Assembly: GCF_018704125.1 (NCBI RefSeq)
Contig: NZ_JAGTIS010000001.1
Location: 496,001-560,000 of the forward strand
DNA from: Metapseudomonas boanensis
Lineage (GTDB): Bacteria > Pseudomonadota > Gammaproteobacteria > Pseudomonadales > Pseudomonadaceae
DNA length: 64,000 bases
Direction of reading: 5' to 3'
The stretch's first letter is position 1, and each line of letters opens with the position of its first letter. Position numbers and translations under genes: made by a program. Below, in pieces: positions 1-7,532 of this stretch. The notes below the pieces were generated by a model that saw only the letters and a program-made list of their open reading frames with translations, was not told the DNA's origin and did not search any database.

Positions 1-966
1 GGACGCATAGCGTTCGGCCTCGGGTACCGGGCCGCCATTGGTTTGGAACAGGCGCAGGGTCGCGCCAACGCCCAAGGCTTCGCCGATGTTGCGGGCCATG
101 GGCTGCATGGCTGAGCCGTTCCATTGGACCCAGTCGAATTTCCAGATATCCCACAGGTGCGGGTAACTGACCGGGGCATTGGCGACGCGATAGTTGTCGG
201 GGCTGATGGCGTCGCCATAGACACTGTTGGCGATGCGGCCGAAGGCGTCGGTGCGGCCGAAGCCCTCTTCGGTCGGGTAGAGGCCCCGGTGGGTGTCGTT
301 CCACGCGGTTCCAAGCAGGCGGTCGAGTACGCGCTTGAAGTCGCTGCGCAGTTGCTTCTTGCCCTTGGGGTACTGCTCGCCCAGCACCTGCTCGGCGAAT
401 CGATTGAACTTCAACGGGTTGTAGTAGGTGAAGGCCATGCTCATGCCCAGGGCCTGGCCGAAGCTGCCTCCGCGTAGCGTCGGCACGGTGGAGGCGAGGG
501 AGTGCAGGGCGGCGCCGCCGTCGATTCGCACGGCCTGGCCGTTATAGCGAAGCTCGCCGGTATGACACGCTGAGCACGTGATATCGAGAAACTGCTCCCC
601 GGTTTCCGTGTTCTGGTGCCGGGTAAGGCCTACGGGTAGGTTGCCAGGATTTTGCGCGGAGGCCTTCTGCTGTGGGTCGATGAGGAAGCCGAATCGGGCG
701 AGGTATTCCGGCCGGGCGAACTTGTCGCGGGAGAACGGCAGCTCGAGGGCGGTGAACCAGTCGTAACGCAGACCTTTAACCTGGGTGCCCTGCGGGGTGT
801 AGTAAAAGGCTTGGCGTTCGCTCTCGCTCCACTGGCCCAGGTAGTGCAATTTCTTCGGCGCCTGGAAGTTGGGTAGGTTTGGATTGGCGACGTAATAGAG
901 GACGACGCCCAGGCCAGCAAGAAACGCCAGCACCAACAGTGTCAGTCCACGGCGTAGGACACGCAT
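1..966 (-). CDS. c-type cytochrome, RoxA-like / di-heme peroxidase superfamily (3' end outside window)
   Basis: The reading frame is open from an ATG at 966 to the window edge (322 codons), so the C-terminus is missing. An AAGGA lies about 8 nt before the ATG. Residues about 7-27 form a hydrophobic signal or anchor segment, which puts the protein in the periplasm. A CSACH heme c motif lies at about residue 132, followed by a GELRYNG stretch typical of RoxA-like and di-heme cytochrome c peroxidase-like proteins. A second heme would be expected in the missing part. The substrate is unknown: relatives include peroxidases and the rubber oxygenase RoxA. It is transcribed divergently from the regulator at 1287. 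The family call is good; the exact function is not resolved. Confidence 0.75.
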   Translation of the reverse strand, partial: MRVLRRGLTLLVLAFLAGLGVVLYYVANPNLPNFQAPKKLHYLGQWSESERQAFYYTPQGTQVKGLRYDWFTALELPFSRDKFARPEYLARFGFLIDPQQKASAQNPGNLPVGLTRHQNTETGEQFLDITCSACHTGELRYNGQAVRIDGGAALHSLASTVPTLRGGSFGQALGMSMAFTYYNPLKFNRFAEQVLGEQYPKGKKQLRSDFKRVLDRLLGTAWNDTHRGLYPTEEGFGRTDAFGRIANSVYGDAISPDNYRVANAPVSYPHLWDIWKFDWVQWNGSAMQPMARNIGEALGVGATLRLFQTNGGPVPEAERYAS

Positions 967-1286
967 GGAGTACTTCCTTGTTGCTCTGAAATTTGGCCTA
1001 CGTTATGCCAATCGTGTCGGATATTGGCAAGTTGCTATTACCCCATGGCCCGTACTGCCGTGATGGTAACCGGCGCTGAGCTGCGAATGCGCCGGGCGCC
1101 GAGGTAGGCAATTTTGAGGCGGGACCGGGCGGTATATAGCGTCTCCGGGGCAAAGTTCGAAGCGAGATTGGTCTTATAGAGAAACGTTCCATAGCGCGCA
1201 GAAGTTCTTGCTAGCGTTACAGAAACCGGCTTCAAACTGTTGTTTTTATTGGAGAAGCAACTTATTGACGTCAAGGATCGAACACC
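967..1286. other. divergent intergenic region
   Basis: These 320 bp separate the divergent cytochrome and VpsR-like regulator genes and should hold both promoters. No convincing sigma-70 pair was found. A GG-N10-GC arrangement on the minus strand (about 994-1011) resembles a weak sigma-54 site, but its -12 half is poor. I see no small gene here. Confidence 0.5.
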
Positions 1287-2570
1287 TTGGAAGATCTGGC
1301 ATCCGTACCGCACCGCATTCTCCTGGTGGACCCTTGTGATCAATGCAGGGCGATGGTGCCGCGCTTGCAGGATGTCGGCTGGCTGGTTACCAGTCAGACC
1401 CTTGATCAGGCCCCGGCTGCAACCTACGACCTCGGTCTCTTGCGGCTGCGCGCACAACATCTGTTGCATCCAGAAGCCATCAAGCAGCTGATCAGCCAGA
1501 GCGGTACAGAATGGATTGCCCTGGTCGCCCCGGATTGCCTGGCGGTGCCAGGCCTGGATGAGTTCGTCAGCGAGTGGTTCTTCGACACGCTACCGCTGCC
1601 CACAGACCTGCCCCGTTTGCGCAACCTGCTCGGTCGGGCCTTCGGGATTGCTCGTCTGCGCGGGATAGATAGCCATCAGGGGAATGAGCACGAACTGCTG
1701 GGGCAGAGCCGGCCGCTCCGCGAACTGCGCAAACAACTCGGACGTCTTGGCCCGGTTGACAAGCCTGTGCTGATCGTAGGCGAGAGCGGCACCGGCAAGG
1801 AGTTGGTGGCGCGCACCCTGCATCGGATGTCACGACGGGTCGCCGGCCCCTTCATTGGCTTCAACTGCGGTGTGTTTGCTGAGCCTGAAACCTGCGCTGT
1901 GCTGTTCGGGTATCAAGGCAAGCTCGAGTCTGCCAATGGGGGCACGCTCTTTCTCGAAGCCATCCATGAGCTGCCGCTAGTGCTGCAGAAGCGCCTCCTG
2001 GAGTGCCTGCGCAACAAAGTGCTGTATCACGCCGATGGTGGCATGCTGCCTTTGGATATACGGTTACTGGCCTCGACCAGCGAGGATCTGATGAGTTGTG
2101 AGCAGCGGGGGACCTTCGACCCGGGACTGCGACAATGGCTGGAGGCCAGTCGGCTGCTGGTGACCCCGCTGCGCAAACGGCAGGGGGACATTGCCCTGCT
2201 TGCGACCTATTTTGCGGAGCTCTATAGCGTCGAGGCGGGGCGTCGAGCCAGTCATTTCAGTGAAGAAGCCCTGGCGGCGATGGCGCGCCACCGTTGGCCG
2301 GGCAATGTGCGCGAACTGGCCAGCCGGGTGCGGCGTGGCTATGCGCTGGCAGGGAGCGGCACCATCGAGCCGGAGGACCTCGGTCTGCAGCACTCGGCCG
2401 GAGATGGCGTCCACCTCAGCACCTTGGAAGACTACAAGCGGCGAGCAGAGTACCAGGCCCTGTGTGATGCCCTGGCGCATTACAGCAACAACCTCAGCCA
2501 TGCGGCACGGGCGTTGGGGGTGTCGCGTCCGACCTTCTATCGACTGTTGCACAAGCATCAGTTGTTGTAA
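1287..2570 (+). CDS. VpsR-like transcriptional regulator with degenerate AAA+ domain
   Basis: The 427-aa protein starts at TTG 1287, with AAGGA about 9 nt upstream. Domain order is: receiver-like N-domain (about 9-120) without the usual DxxMP phosphorylation context; sigma-54-activator type AAA+ domain (about 136-365) with an intact Walker A GESGTGKE (165-172); and a Fis-type helix-turn-helix at the C-terminus (about 385-425). The GAFTGA loop that contacts sigma-54 is absent: LFGYQGKLESANGGT runs straight into the Walker B region. Walker B reads LFLEAI instead of LFLDEI, sensor I is STS rather than ATN, and the arginine finger segment is replaced by FDPGLRQWLE. By analogy with VpsR and other GAFTGA-less members it probably acts with sigma-70 RNA polymerase and binds ATP without efficient hydrolysis. 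The target is unknown; the divergent cytochrome is a candidate. Confidence 0.8.
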   Translation: MEDLASVPHRILLVDPCDQCRAMVPRLQDVGWLVTSQTLDQAPAATYDLGLLRLRAQHLLHPEAIKQLISQSGTEWIALVAPDCLAVPGLDEFVSEWFFDTLPLPTDLPRLRNLLGRAFGIARLRGIDSHQGNEHELLGQSRPLRELRKQLGRLGPVDKPVLIVGESGTGKELVARTLHRMSRRVAGPFIGFNCGVFAEPETCAVLFGYQGKLESANGGTLFLEAIHELPLVLQKRLLECLRNKVLYHADGGMLPLDIRLLASTSEDLMSCEQRGTFDPGLRQWLEASRLLVTPLRKRQGDIALLATYFAELYSVEAGRRASHFSEEALAAMARHRWPGNVRELASRVRRGYALAGSGTIEPEDLGLQHSAGDGVHLSTLEDYKRRAEYQALCDALAHYSNNLSHAARALGVSRPTFYRLLHKHQLL

Positions 2571-2596
2571 GGGGGGAGGCGGCACACCTCGCCCCC
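2571..2596. terminator. possible bidirectional terminator hairpin
   Basis: Nine G/C-rich pairs with a one-base bulge and a 7-nt loop lie between two convergent genes, immediately after the regulator stop codon. There is no T tract on either side, so intrinsic termination is only possible, not clear. Confidence 0.35.
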
Positions 2597-2602
2597 AGAG
2601 GC

Positions 2603-3199
2603 TCACATCCCGTTGGTGAACGCGGGGATGCTCATGTCGATCGCCTCACGCACAGGTTTGAGCGCGACGGCGTAGCGGGCCAGAATGTCCAGTCCGTAGT
2701 CCAGGCGGGCGCGGATGCGTTGGTCGTCTTCGCTGATCGCGTCGGCACCGTTCAGTACTTTCTCTACGCCGCGAACGATCAGGTGCTCCGGCAGGTAGCA
2801 GAGGCGGCAGTTCTTGTAGCTGGAGGCCCGCAGTTCGGCAATCGGGTAGCTGCCGCCGATTCCGGAGGAAACACCCACCAGCAGGCCCGGTTTGTGACCC
2901 AACTCGGCCTTGCTCGCATAGATGAAGAAATTCTTGATGGCCGGGCAGGCCATGCCGTTCCATTCGGGGGCGATGATGACGACGGCATCAGCCGCTTGCA
3001 GCAGCTGCTTGTACTCGGCCCAGGGGCCCGTGTCGTCGGTCGGCCACAAGGGCAGTGGTCCCTGGCCAAGGTCGATGACAGTGCAGGAGCTGGGACTAGC
3101 CAGGTCGAGATCGAGCAGACGTTCGCGGGTGAAACGGGCAACCTTGCCCGACTGGCTGTTGTCGCGGCTGGAGCCAGCGACCAGGACAATATTCAGCAT
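2603..3199 (-). CDS. NAD(P)H-dependent FMN reductase family protein
   Basis: A 198-aa flavodoxin-like protein of about the usual length for the NADPH-dependent FMN reductase family (SsuE/ArsH/ChrR relatives). The N-terminal beta-strand is followed by GSSRDNSQS (9-17), the FMN phosphate-binding loop. A PEWNG motif (about 80) and a GxSSGxGG segment (about 107) are also typical. It probably reduces flavin or quinone in the cytoplasm. The ATG at 3199 begins MLNIVLVAG. The gene is convergent with the regulator at 1287 and alone in its transcription unit. No neighbour reveals a specific substrate. Confidence 0.8.
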   Translation of the reverse strand: MLNIVLVAGSSRDNSQSGKVARFTRERLLDLDLASPSSCTVIDLGQGPLPLWPTDDTGPWAEYKQLLQAADAVVIIAPEWNGMACPAIKNFFIYASKAELGHKPGLLVGVSSGIGGSYPIAELRASSYKNCRLCYLPEHLIVRGVEKVLNGADAISEDDQRIRARLDYGLDILARYAVALKPVREAIDMSIPAFTNGM

Positions 3200-3284
3200 C
3201 TTGGAGTTTCCTTGCTAAGACGGTGGGCAGGCTAGCTGGGGCGGGGCGGTGGGGCAAGTATGTTGATCCCACGGCGCCGACCTT

Positions 3285-3333
3285 CCCTCACCCCCGCCCC
3301 CTCTCTTTTTGGGAGAGGGGGCGGGGGTGAGGG
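3285..3333. repeat. long perfect palindrome (REP-like hairpin)
   Basis: Two perfectly complementary 21-nt arms (3285-3305 and 3313-3333) enclose a 7-nt T-rich loop. The arms are almost purely C/T on one side and G/A on the other. It lies between the end of the chemoreceptor gene and the start of the FMN reductase gene, both on the minus strand, so it may end or stabilise the chemoreceptor transcript. Similar CCCTCACCCCCG-type palindromes are dispersed in Pseudomonas genomes as far as I recall. Confidence 0.8.
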
Positions 3334-3389
3334 AGCTGATCATTGGCTCGGCTTTCCAGGCGTCACGAATGATTTCGCTCCCGCCGGGA

Positions 3390-5534
3390 TTACACCCGGA
3401 ACTGATCCATCAGCCCCTGCTGGTGGTTGGCCAGGCGGTTCAGCGCCTGGCTCACCTGTGCCGATTCCTCGGCCTGGCCGGAGAGCGATTCGGTGACGTC
3501 GCGGATCGCCGCTACGTTGCGATTGATCTCCTCGGCCACGGCACTCTGCTCTTCGGCGGCGCTGGCGATCTGCAGGTTCATGTCGGTGATCACGGTCACC
3601 GCCTCGCCGATGCGTTGCAGCGCGGCCACCGCCTGTTCCACCTGCTCGACGCTGCCCTGGGCCTGGCGGTGGCTGCTGTGCATCGAACCCACGACTTCGC
3701 GGGTGCCGTGCTGCAGGCCTTCGATTACCAAGCGGATCTCCTCCACTGAGTCCTGGGTGCGCTTGGCCAGGTTGCGCACTTCGTCCGCCACCACCGCGAA
3801 GCCGCGTCCGGCCTCGCCAGCGCGGGCGGCTTCGATGGCGGCGTTGAGCGCTAGCAGGTTGGTCTGCTCGGCGATGGCTCGGATCACTTCCAGCACCGAG
3901 CCGATCTGCTCGCTGCTGGTCGCCAGATTCTGCACCTCGTCCATCGCCGCGCTCATTTCGCTGGCCAGTTGCTCGATGGCGCTGGTGGTCCTGCCGATCA
4001 CGCCGAGGCCCTCGCGGGTGGCGTGGTCGGCACCTCGGGCGGCTTCCGCGGCCTGGGCGGCGCTGCGGGCAACGTCCTGGGCGGTGGCACTCATCTCGTT
4101 GGACGCGGTGGCCACCTGGTCCACTTCGCGGTATTGCTGCTGCATCCCGGAGCTGGTCTGACTGGCAATGGCGGCGGATTGGTCGGCGGTACCGCGGGCG
4201 TCCTGCACCGTGCGTTTCACATCGGCGATCACCGGTTGCAGCTTGTCGAGGAAGCGGTTGAACCAGCCAGCCAGTTCGCCCAATTCGTCCTGGCGGACAT
4301 AGTCGAGGCGGCGGGTCAGGTCGCCTTCGCCGGTGGCGATGTCTTTCAACATGGCAGCGACCTTGAGGATAGGCCGGGTCACGCCGCGCGCGGTCAGCCC
4401 GATCAGCAGCAGGCCAGCGATGGCAGCCACCAGGCCAAGCAGCAGGCTGACCAGGTTTCCAGCGTGGTTCTGCTGGTTGAGTTGGCTCTTCAACTCCAGG
4501 GCAGGCGCGAGCAGCACTTGCTCCGGTACTTCGAGCAGGACGCTCCAGGGCACGGCTGTGGGGATGGGTTTGAAGGGGTGCATCACGCGCAGCATGCCGG
4601 CGTCATGGAGTTCGGCACTCTTGCCCGCGGAGAGGTGCGTGCCCAGTTCGCTGGCGTGCTGGCCAAAGGCTTTGTCCAGCTTGGCGCTGAGCAGGCTGGC
4701 ATCGCGGCTGTGACCGGCGAGCAGGCCCGCTGGGCTGATGATGCTGACATGACCGCTGCCATCGAACAGCTCCTTGTTACCGGCAAGGCTGAGCTGTTGC
4801 AGGCTGGTGAGGCTGATATCCAGTCCCATGACGCCGACCACCTTGCCGTTCAAGTGGAGCGGGAAGGCAATACTGGTCATTAGCGTCTGTTGGCCGCTGA
4901 CGTTGTCGAAATAGGGGTCGAGCACGCAGGCGTCGCCGGTCTTGAGCGGGCAGGTGTACCAGGTGTTGTAGGGGGATCCGCTGGCGCCGATGCTGGCGTC
5001 GGCCAGCATCTCTTCGGTGATCGCCTCCGATTCCAGCTTGCCGGGGCTGGGTTGGGCCCAGTACAGGGCGAAGCGGCCCTTGTCGTTACTGCCCAGCTCG
5101 GCTTGGTCGACGAAGAGTTCGTCCTTACCGTCGAGGGCGTTGGGTTCGAACACCAGATAAAGGCCAAGGATATCCGGGTTGGCTTCCAGGCTGGTGCGAA
5201 CCTGACGGCTAAGGTCTTCGCGCAGGTCGAAGGCGTCGAGAAAGCGCTTTTCTGCCTGCTCCTTCAGGAACAGCACCTGCCTTGAGAACCCCTTGCCGTA
5301 TTGATAGTTGTCCATGAAGTAGCGCTGGACGCGCATGGCCTGCAGCTCGGCGCGGGCCTGCAAGCGGAGACGGGCGCTGTTGTCGAGCATCTGGCTGCTG
5401 GCAGCGTTGACCAGATCGGCACTGCGCTTGGACTGGAATATCGAGACACCGACGAGCAGCGTCACGATAGCGAGCAGGCAAAGACCGGCAAGCAGAGTGA
5501 TCTTCCACTGGATGGACAGGCGACTGAACGGCAT
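3390..5534 (-). CDS. methyl-accepting chemotaxis protein, TlpQ-like
   Basis: A 714-aa inner-membrane chemoreceptor. It has TM1 at about 12-32, a large periplasmic double-CACHE ligand domain (about 33-360, with [10 protein letters not shown] typical of this class), TM2 at about 361-383, a HAMP domain (about 384-436) and a cytoplasmic signalling domain with the conserved hairpin tip [20 protein letters not shown]. There is no C-terminal NWETF-type tether for CheR/CheB. Size, domain order and its position next to the transporter gene match TlpQ (PA2654 in my recollection), which responds to histamine and polyamines; the ligand here is inferred. AAGGAA precedes the ATG. A FliA-type promoter lies 36-62 bp upstream of the start. 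Confidence 0.85.
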   Translation of the reverse strand: MPFSRLSIQWKITLLAGLCLLAIVTLLVGVSIFQSKRSADLVNAASSQMLDNSARLRLQARAELQAMRVQRYFMDNYQYGKGFSRQVLFLKEQAEKRFLDAFDLREDLSRQVRTSLEANPDILGLYLVFEPNALDGKDELFVDQAELGSNDKGRFALYWAQPSPGKLESEAITEEMLADASIGASGSPYNTWYTCPLKTGDACVLDPYFDNVSGQQTLMTSIAFPLHLNGKVVGVMGLDISLTSLQQLSLAGNKELFDGSGHVSIISPAGLLAGHSRDASLLSAKLDKAFGQHASELGTHLSAGKSAELHDAGMLRVMHPFKPIPTAVPWSVLLEVPEQVLLAPALELKSQLNQQNHAGNLVSLLLGLVAAIAGLLLIGLTARGVTRPILKVAAMLKDIATGEGDLTRRLDYVRQDELGELAGWFNRFLDKLQPVIADVKRTVQDARGTADQSAAIASQTSSGMQQQYREVDQVATASNEMSATAQDVARSAAQAAEAARGADHATREGLGVIGRTTSAIEQLASEMSAAMDEVQNLATSSEQIGSVLEVIRAIAEQTNLLALNAAIEAARAGEAGRGFAVVADEVRNLAKRTQDSVEEIRLVIEGLQHGTREVVGSMHSSHRQAQGSVEQVEQAVAALQRIGEAVTVITDMNLQIASAAEEQSAVAEEINRNVAAIRDVTESLSGQAEESAQVSQALNRLANHQQGLMDQFRV

Positions 5535-5569
5535 GAGGGTTCCTTATTGTTCGTCGGACTTCTAGCCCG

Positions 5570-5596
5570 CTATCGGCGAGCCCCCGGGTTTCTTGA
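5570..5596 (-). promoter_or_regulatory. sigma-28 (FliA) promoter of the chemoreceptor gene
   Basis: On the minus strand, TCAAGAAA is followed after 11 nt by GCCGATAG. The FliA consensus is TAAAGTTT or TCAAGTTT, N11-12, GCCGATAA, so the -10 element matches 7 of 8 positions and the spacing is right. It lies 36 bp before the chemoreceptor ATG, which fits co-expression with flagella. Confidence 0.8.
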
Positions 5597-5788
5597 CCCG
5601 ATCAGGGGCGTTTCCGACAACAGGCTGCGCACGGAAAGCACGGAGGCGCAATTTGCAGGCAAGAATTATGCACAGTCCGCTCAATATTCCGCACGGATTT
5701 TGACAGGCCCTGTCTCTTTCGGCAGAGTACGCCCCTTTTTTTTGCAGCAAGGCCACGGCTGGCGTGGCGTACAGCCTCAGGAGGCGGA

Positions 5789-7108
5789 ATGAACGCGGTA
5801 GTTGCGGCGGTGGGGATCATGCTGATTCTCAGCTTGTGCCGAGTGCATGTGGTGGTGGCGCTGATCGTCGGCGCATTGACGGGGGGGGTGGTGGGAGGGC
5901 TCGGTATCGAGGGTTCACTGGCAGCCTTCAACAAAGGACTTGGTGGCGGCGCTACCGTAGCGCTTTCCTACGCGTTGCTGGGGGCTTTTGCAGTCGCCAT
6001 CGCCCGCTCCGGTCTGGCGCATGCGCTTGCCGATAAGGCTTTGGCGCTGGTCGGACGGCAGGAGGTCAATGGCAGTGGCGCCCTGAAATGGGTGTTGGTT
6101 GCGCTGTTGCTGTGCGTGGCGGTGTCGTCGCAGAACATCCTGCCGATCCACATTGCCTTCATCCCGCTGCTGGTCCCGCCGTTGCTCTATGTGCTTACCC
6201 GGCTGCAGATCGATCGCAGGCTGATCGCCTGCGTGATCACCTTCGGCCTGATCACGCCTTATATGTTCCTGCCGGTGGGTTTCGGCAACATCTTCCTCAA
6301 CGAGATCCTGCTGGGCAATGTGACGAAAAGTGGCGCAGACGTTACCGGTGTGAATGTCACCGAGGCCATGTTGATACCGGCTGCCGGGATGGTCGTCGGC
6401 CTGCTGATTGCGGTGTTCGTCAGCTACCGCAAGAAGCGCGTTTATGACCTGGAGAAGATCGCCCAGGCCGAACAAGTGCGCGTCAGCTACAACGCGTTGA
6501 GTCTAGCAGTAGCCGGTGTGGCGATCCTGGCTGCGTTCGTCGTGCAGTTGTGGCTGGACTCGATGATCATCGGCGCGCTACTCGGCTTCGTGATCTTCTC
6601 GGTGTCTGGCGTGGTGCGCTGGAGGGAGGCTGATGACCTGTTCACCGAGGGCATGAAGATGATGGCCATGATTGGCTTCATCATGATCGCCGCAGCCGGC
6701 TTTGCCGAGGTGATGCGCGAGACCGGACAGGTCCGCACACTAGTGGAAGCTTCTGCAGGGTGGATCGGTCACAGCAAGGCGATTGGAGCGCTGCTGATGT
6801 TGCTGGTGGGCCTGCTGGTGACCATGGGTATAGGCTCCTCCTTTTCCACAGTACCGATCATCGCCGCGATCTTCGTACCGCTATGTCTTCAGCTGGGTTT
6901 CAGCCCGCTGGCCATCGTCAGTATTGTTGGCACCGCCGGCGCCCTGGGCGATGCAGGTTCGCCAGCCTCTGACTCGACCCTGGGGCCAACTTCGGGCCTG
7001 AACGTTGACGGTCAACACAACCATATCTGGGACACCGTGGTGCCCACCTTTCTGCATTACAACCTGCCGCTGCTGGCCTTCGGCTGGGTGGCTGCCATGG
7101 TGCTCTAG
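5789..7108 (+). CDS. Na+/H+ antiporter family transporter
   Basis: A 439-aa, very hydrophobic protein with about 11-12 predicted membrane segments and no cytoplasmic domain. Glycine/serine-rich turns (for example [14 protein letters not shown] and [19 protein letters not shown] near the C-terminus) are typical of the Na+/H+ antiporter (NhaC-like/CitMHS-related) families. A strong AGGAGG precedes the ATG at 5789. It is divergent from the TlpQ-like receptor, as PA2653 and PA2654 are in P. aeruginosa by my recollection, which suggests that uptake and chemotaxis share a substrate, possibly an amine or histidine-related compound. The substrate cannot be read from the sequence. Confidence 0.8.
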   Translation: MNAVVAAVGIMLILSLCRVHVVVALIVGALTGGVVGGLGIEGSLAAFNKGLGGGATVALSYALLGAFAVAIARSGLAHALADKALALVGRQEVNGSGALKWVLVALLLCVAVSSQNILPIHIAFIPLLVPPLLYVLTRLQIDRRLIACVITFGLITPYMFLPVGFGNIFLNEILLGNVTKSGADVTGVNVTEAMLIPAAGMVVGLLIAVFVSYRKKRVYDLEKIAQAEQVRVSYNALSLAVAGVAILAAFVVQLWLDSMIIGALLGFVIFSVSGVVRWREADDLFTEGMKMMAMIGFIMIAAAGFAEVMRETGQVRTLVEASAGWIGHSKAIGALLMLLVGLLVTMGIGSSFSTVPIIAAIFVPLCLQLGFSPLAIVSIVGTAGALGDAGSPASDSTLGPTSGLNVDGQHNHIWDTVVPTFLHYNLPLLAFGWVAAMVL

Positions 7109-7167
7109 GACTCGCCATCCCAGGAGGGCGGGCGGTGCTCAACCCCGCCTGCCTCGCGCACAAAAAA

Positions 7168-7182
7168 ACGGCGCAAGGCCGT
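7168..7182 (-). terminator. hairpin with T-run on the minus strand
   Basis: Read on the minus strand, ACGGC-CTTGC-GCCGT is followed by seven T residues (7161-7167 side). It may be a second terminator behind the nuo operon or protect the transporter gene from antisense transcription. The plus strand has no T tract here. Confidence 0.55.
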
Positions 7183-7260
7183 AATGCTGTTCACTTAGGC
7201 ATTGGCGGCAGCACGTATGAGGAGGGGGCGTGACCGGCCTTCGGAGCAGTCTGCCATCTC

Positions 7261-7320
7261 GTAGCCCGGATGAATCCGGGGGCAGCGGTTGGACTTTTCC
7301 CCCGATTTCATCCGGGCTAC
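7261..7320. repeat. palindromic repeat (GTAGCCCGGAT type)
   Basis: Arms at 7261-7282 and 7298-7320 pair with one unpaired base, each starting or ending with GTAGCCCGGATGAA or its complement. This is a dispersed intergenic repeat type common in Pseudomonas and relatives. It lies in the gap between the transporter gene and nuoN. Confidence 0.8.
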
Positions 7321-7334
7321 CAAGCTGAAGGCCC

Positions 7335-7393
7335 CGTAGGAGCGAGCTCTGCTCGCGAAGGAGGCGGGTTCGCGAGCAGAGCTCGCTCCTACG
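7335..7393. repeat. REP palindrome (GTAGGAGCGAGC type)
   Basis: Two perfect 25-nt complementary arms (7335-7359, 7369-7393) enclose a 9-nt loop. The GTAGGAGCGAGC core is the well-known Pseudomonas REP sequence mobilised by RAYT transposases. No RAYT gene is present in the window. A second REP of related sequence is at 25119. Confidence 0.9.
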
Positions 7394-7435
7394 AGAGATA
7401 CCTGCCCAGCAGAAACGACTTCGTGATGATGTAAA

Positions 7436-7480
7436 ACCAAAAACGCCGCCCTCCTGCTGAAGGAAAAGCGGCGTTTTTTT
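7436..7480. terminator. intrinsic terminator after nuoN
   Basis: AACGCCGC (7442-7449) pairs with GCGGCGTT (7468-7475). On the minus strand the hairpin is followed by TTTTTGGTTTT, and on the plus strand by seven T residues, so it works in both orientations. It lies 53 bp past the nuoN stop codon and ends the nuo operon. Confidence 0.8.
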
Positions 7481-7532
7481 ATGTGAACAGCTTTACGGCA
7501 CAAGGCCGGGTTCTTTGGTTCTGGCAGTTGGC

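Noticed and set aside
994-1011. Possible sigma-54 promoter before the cytochrome gene
   Set aside because: GG and GC are 10 nt apart, but the -12 element is AGGCC rather than TTGCW, and the neighbouring regulator has lost the loop needed for sigma-54.
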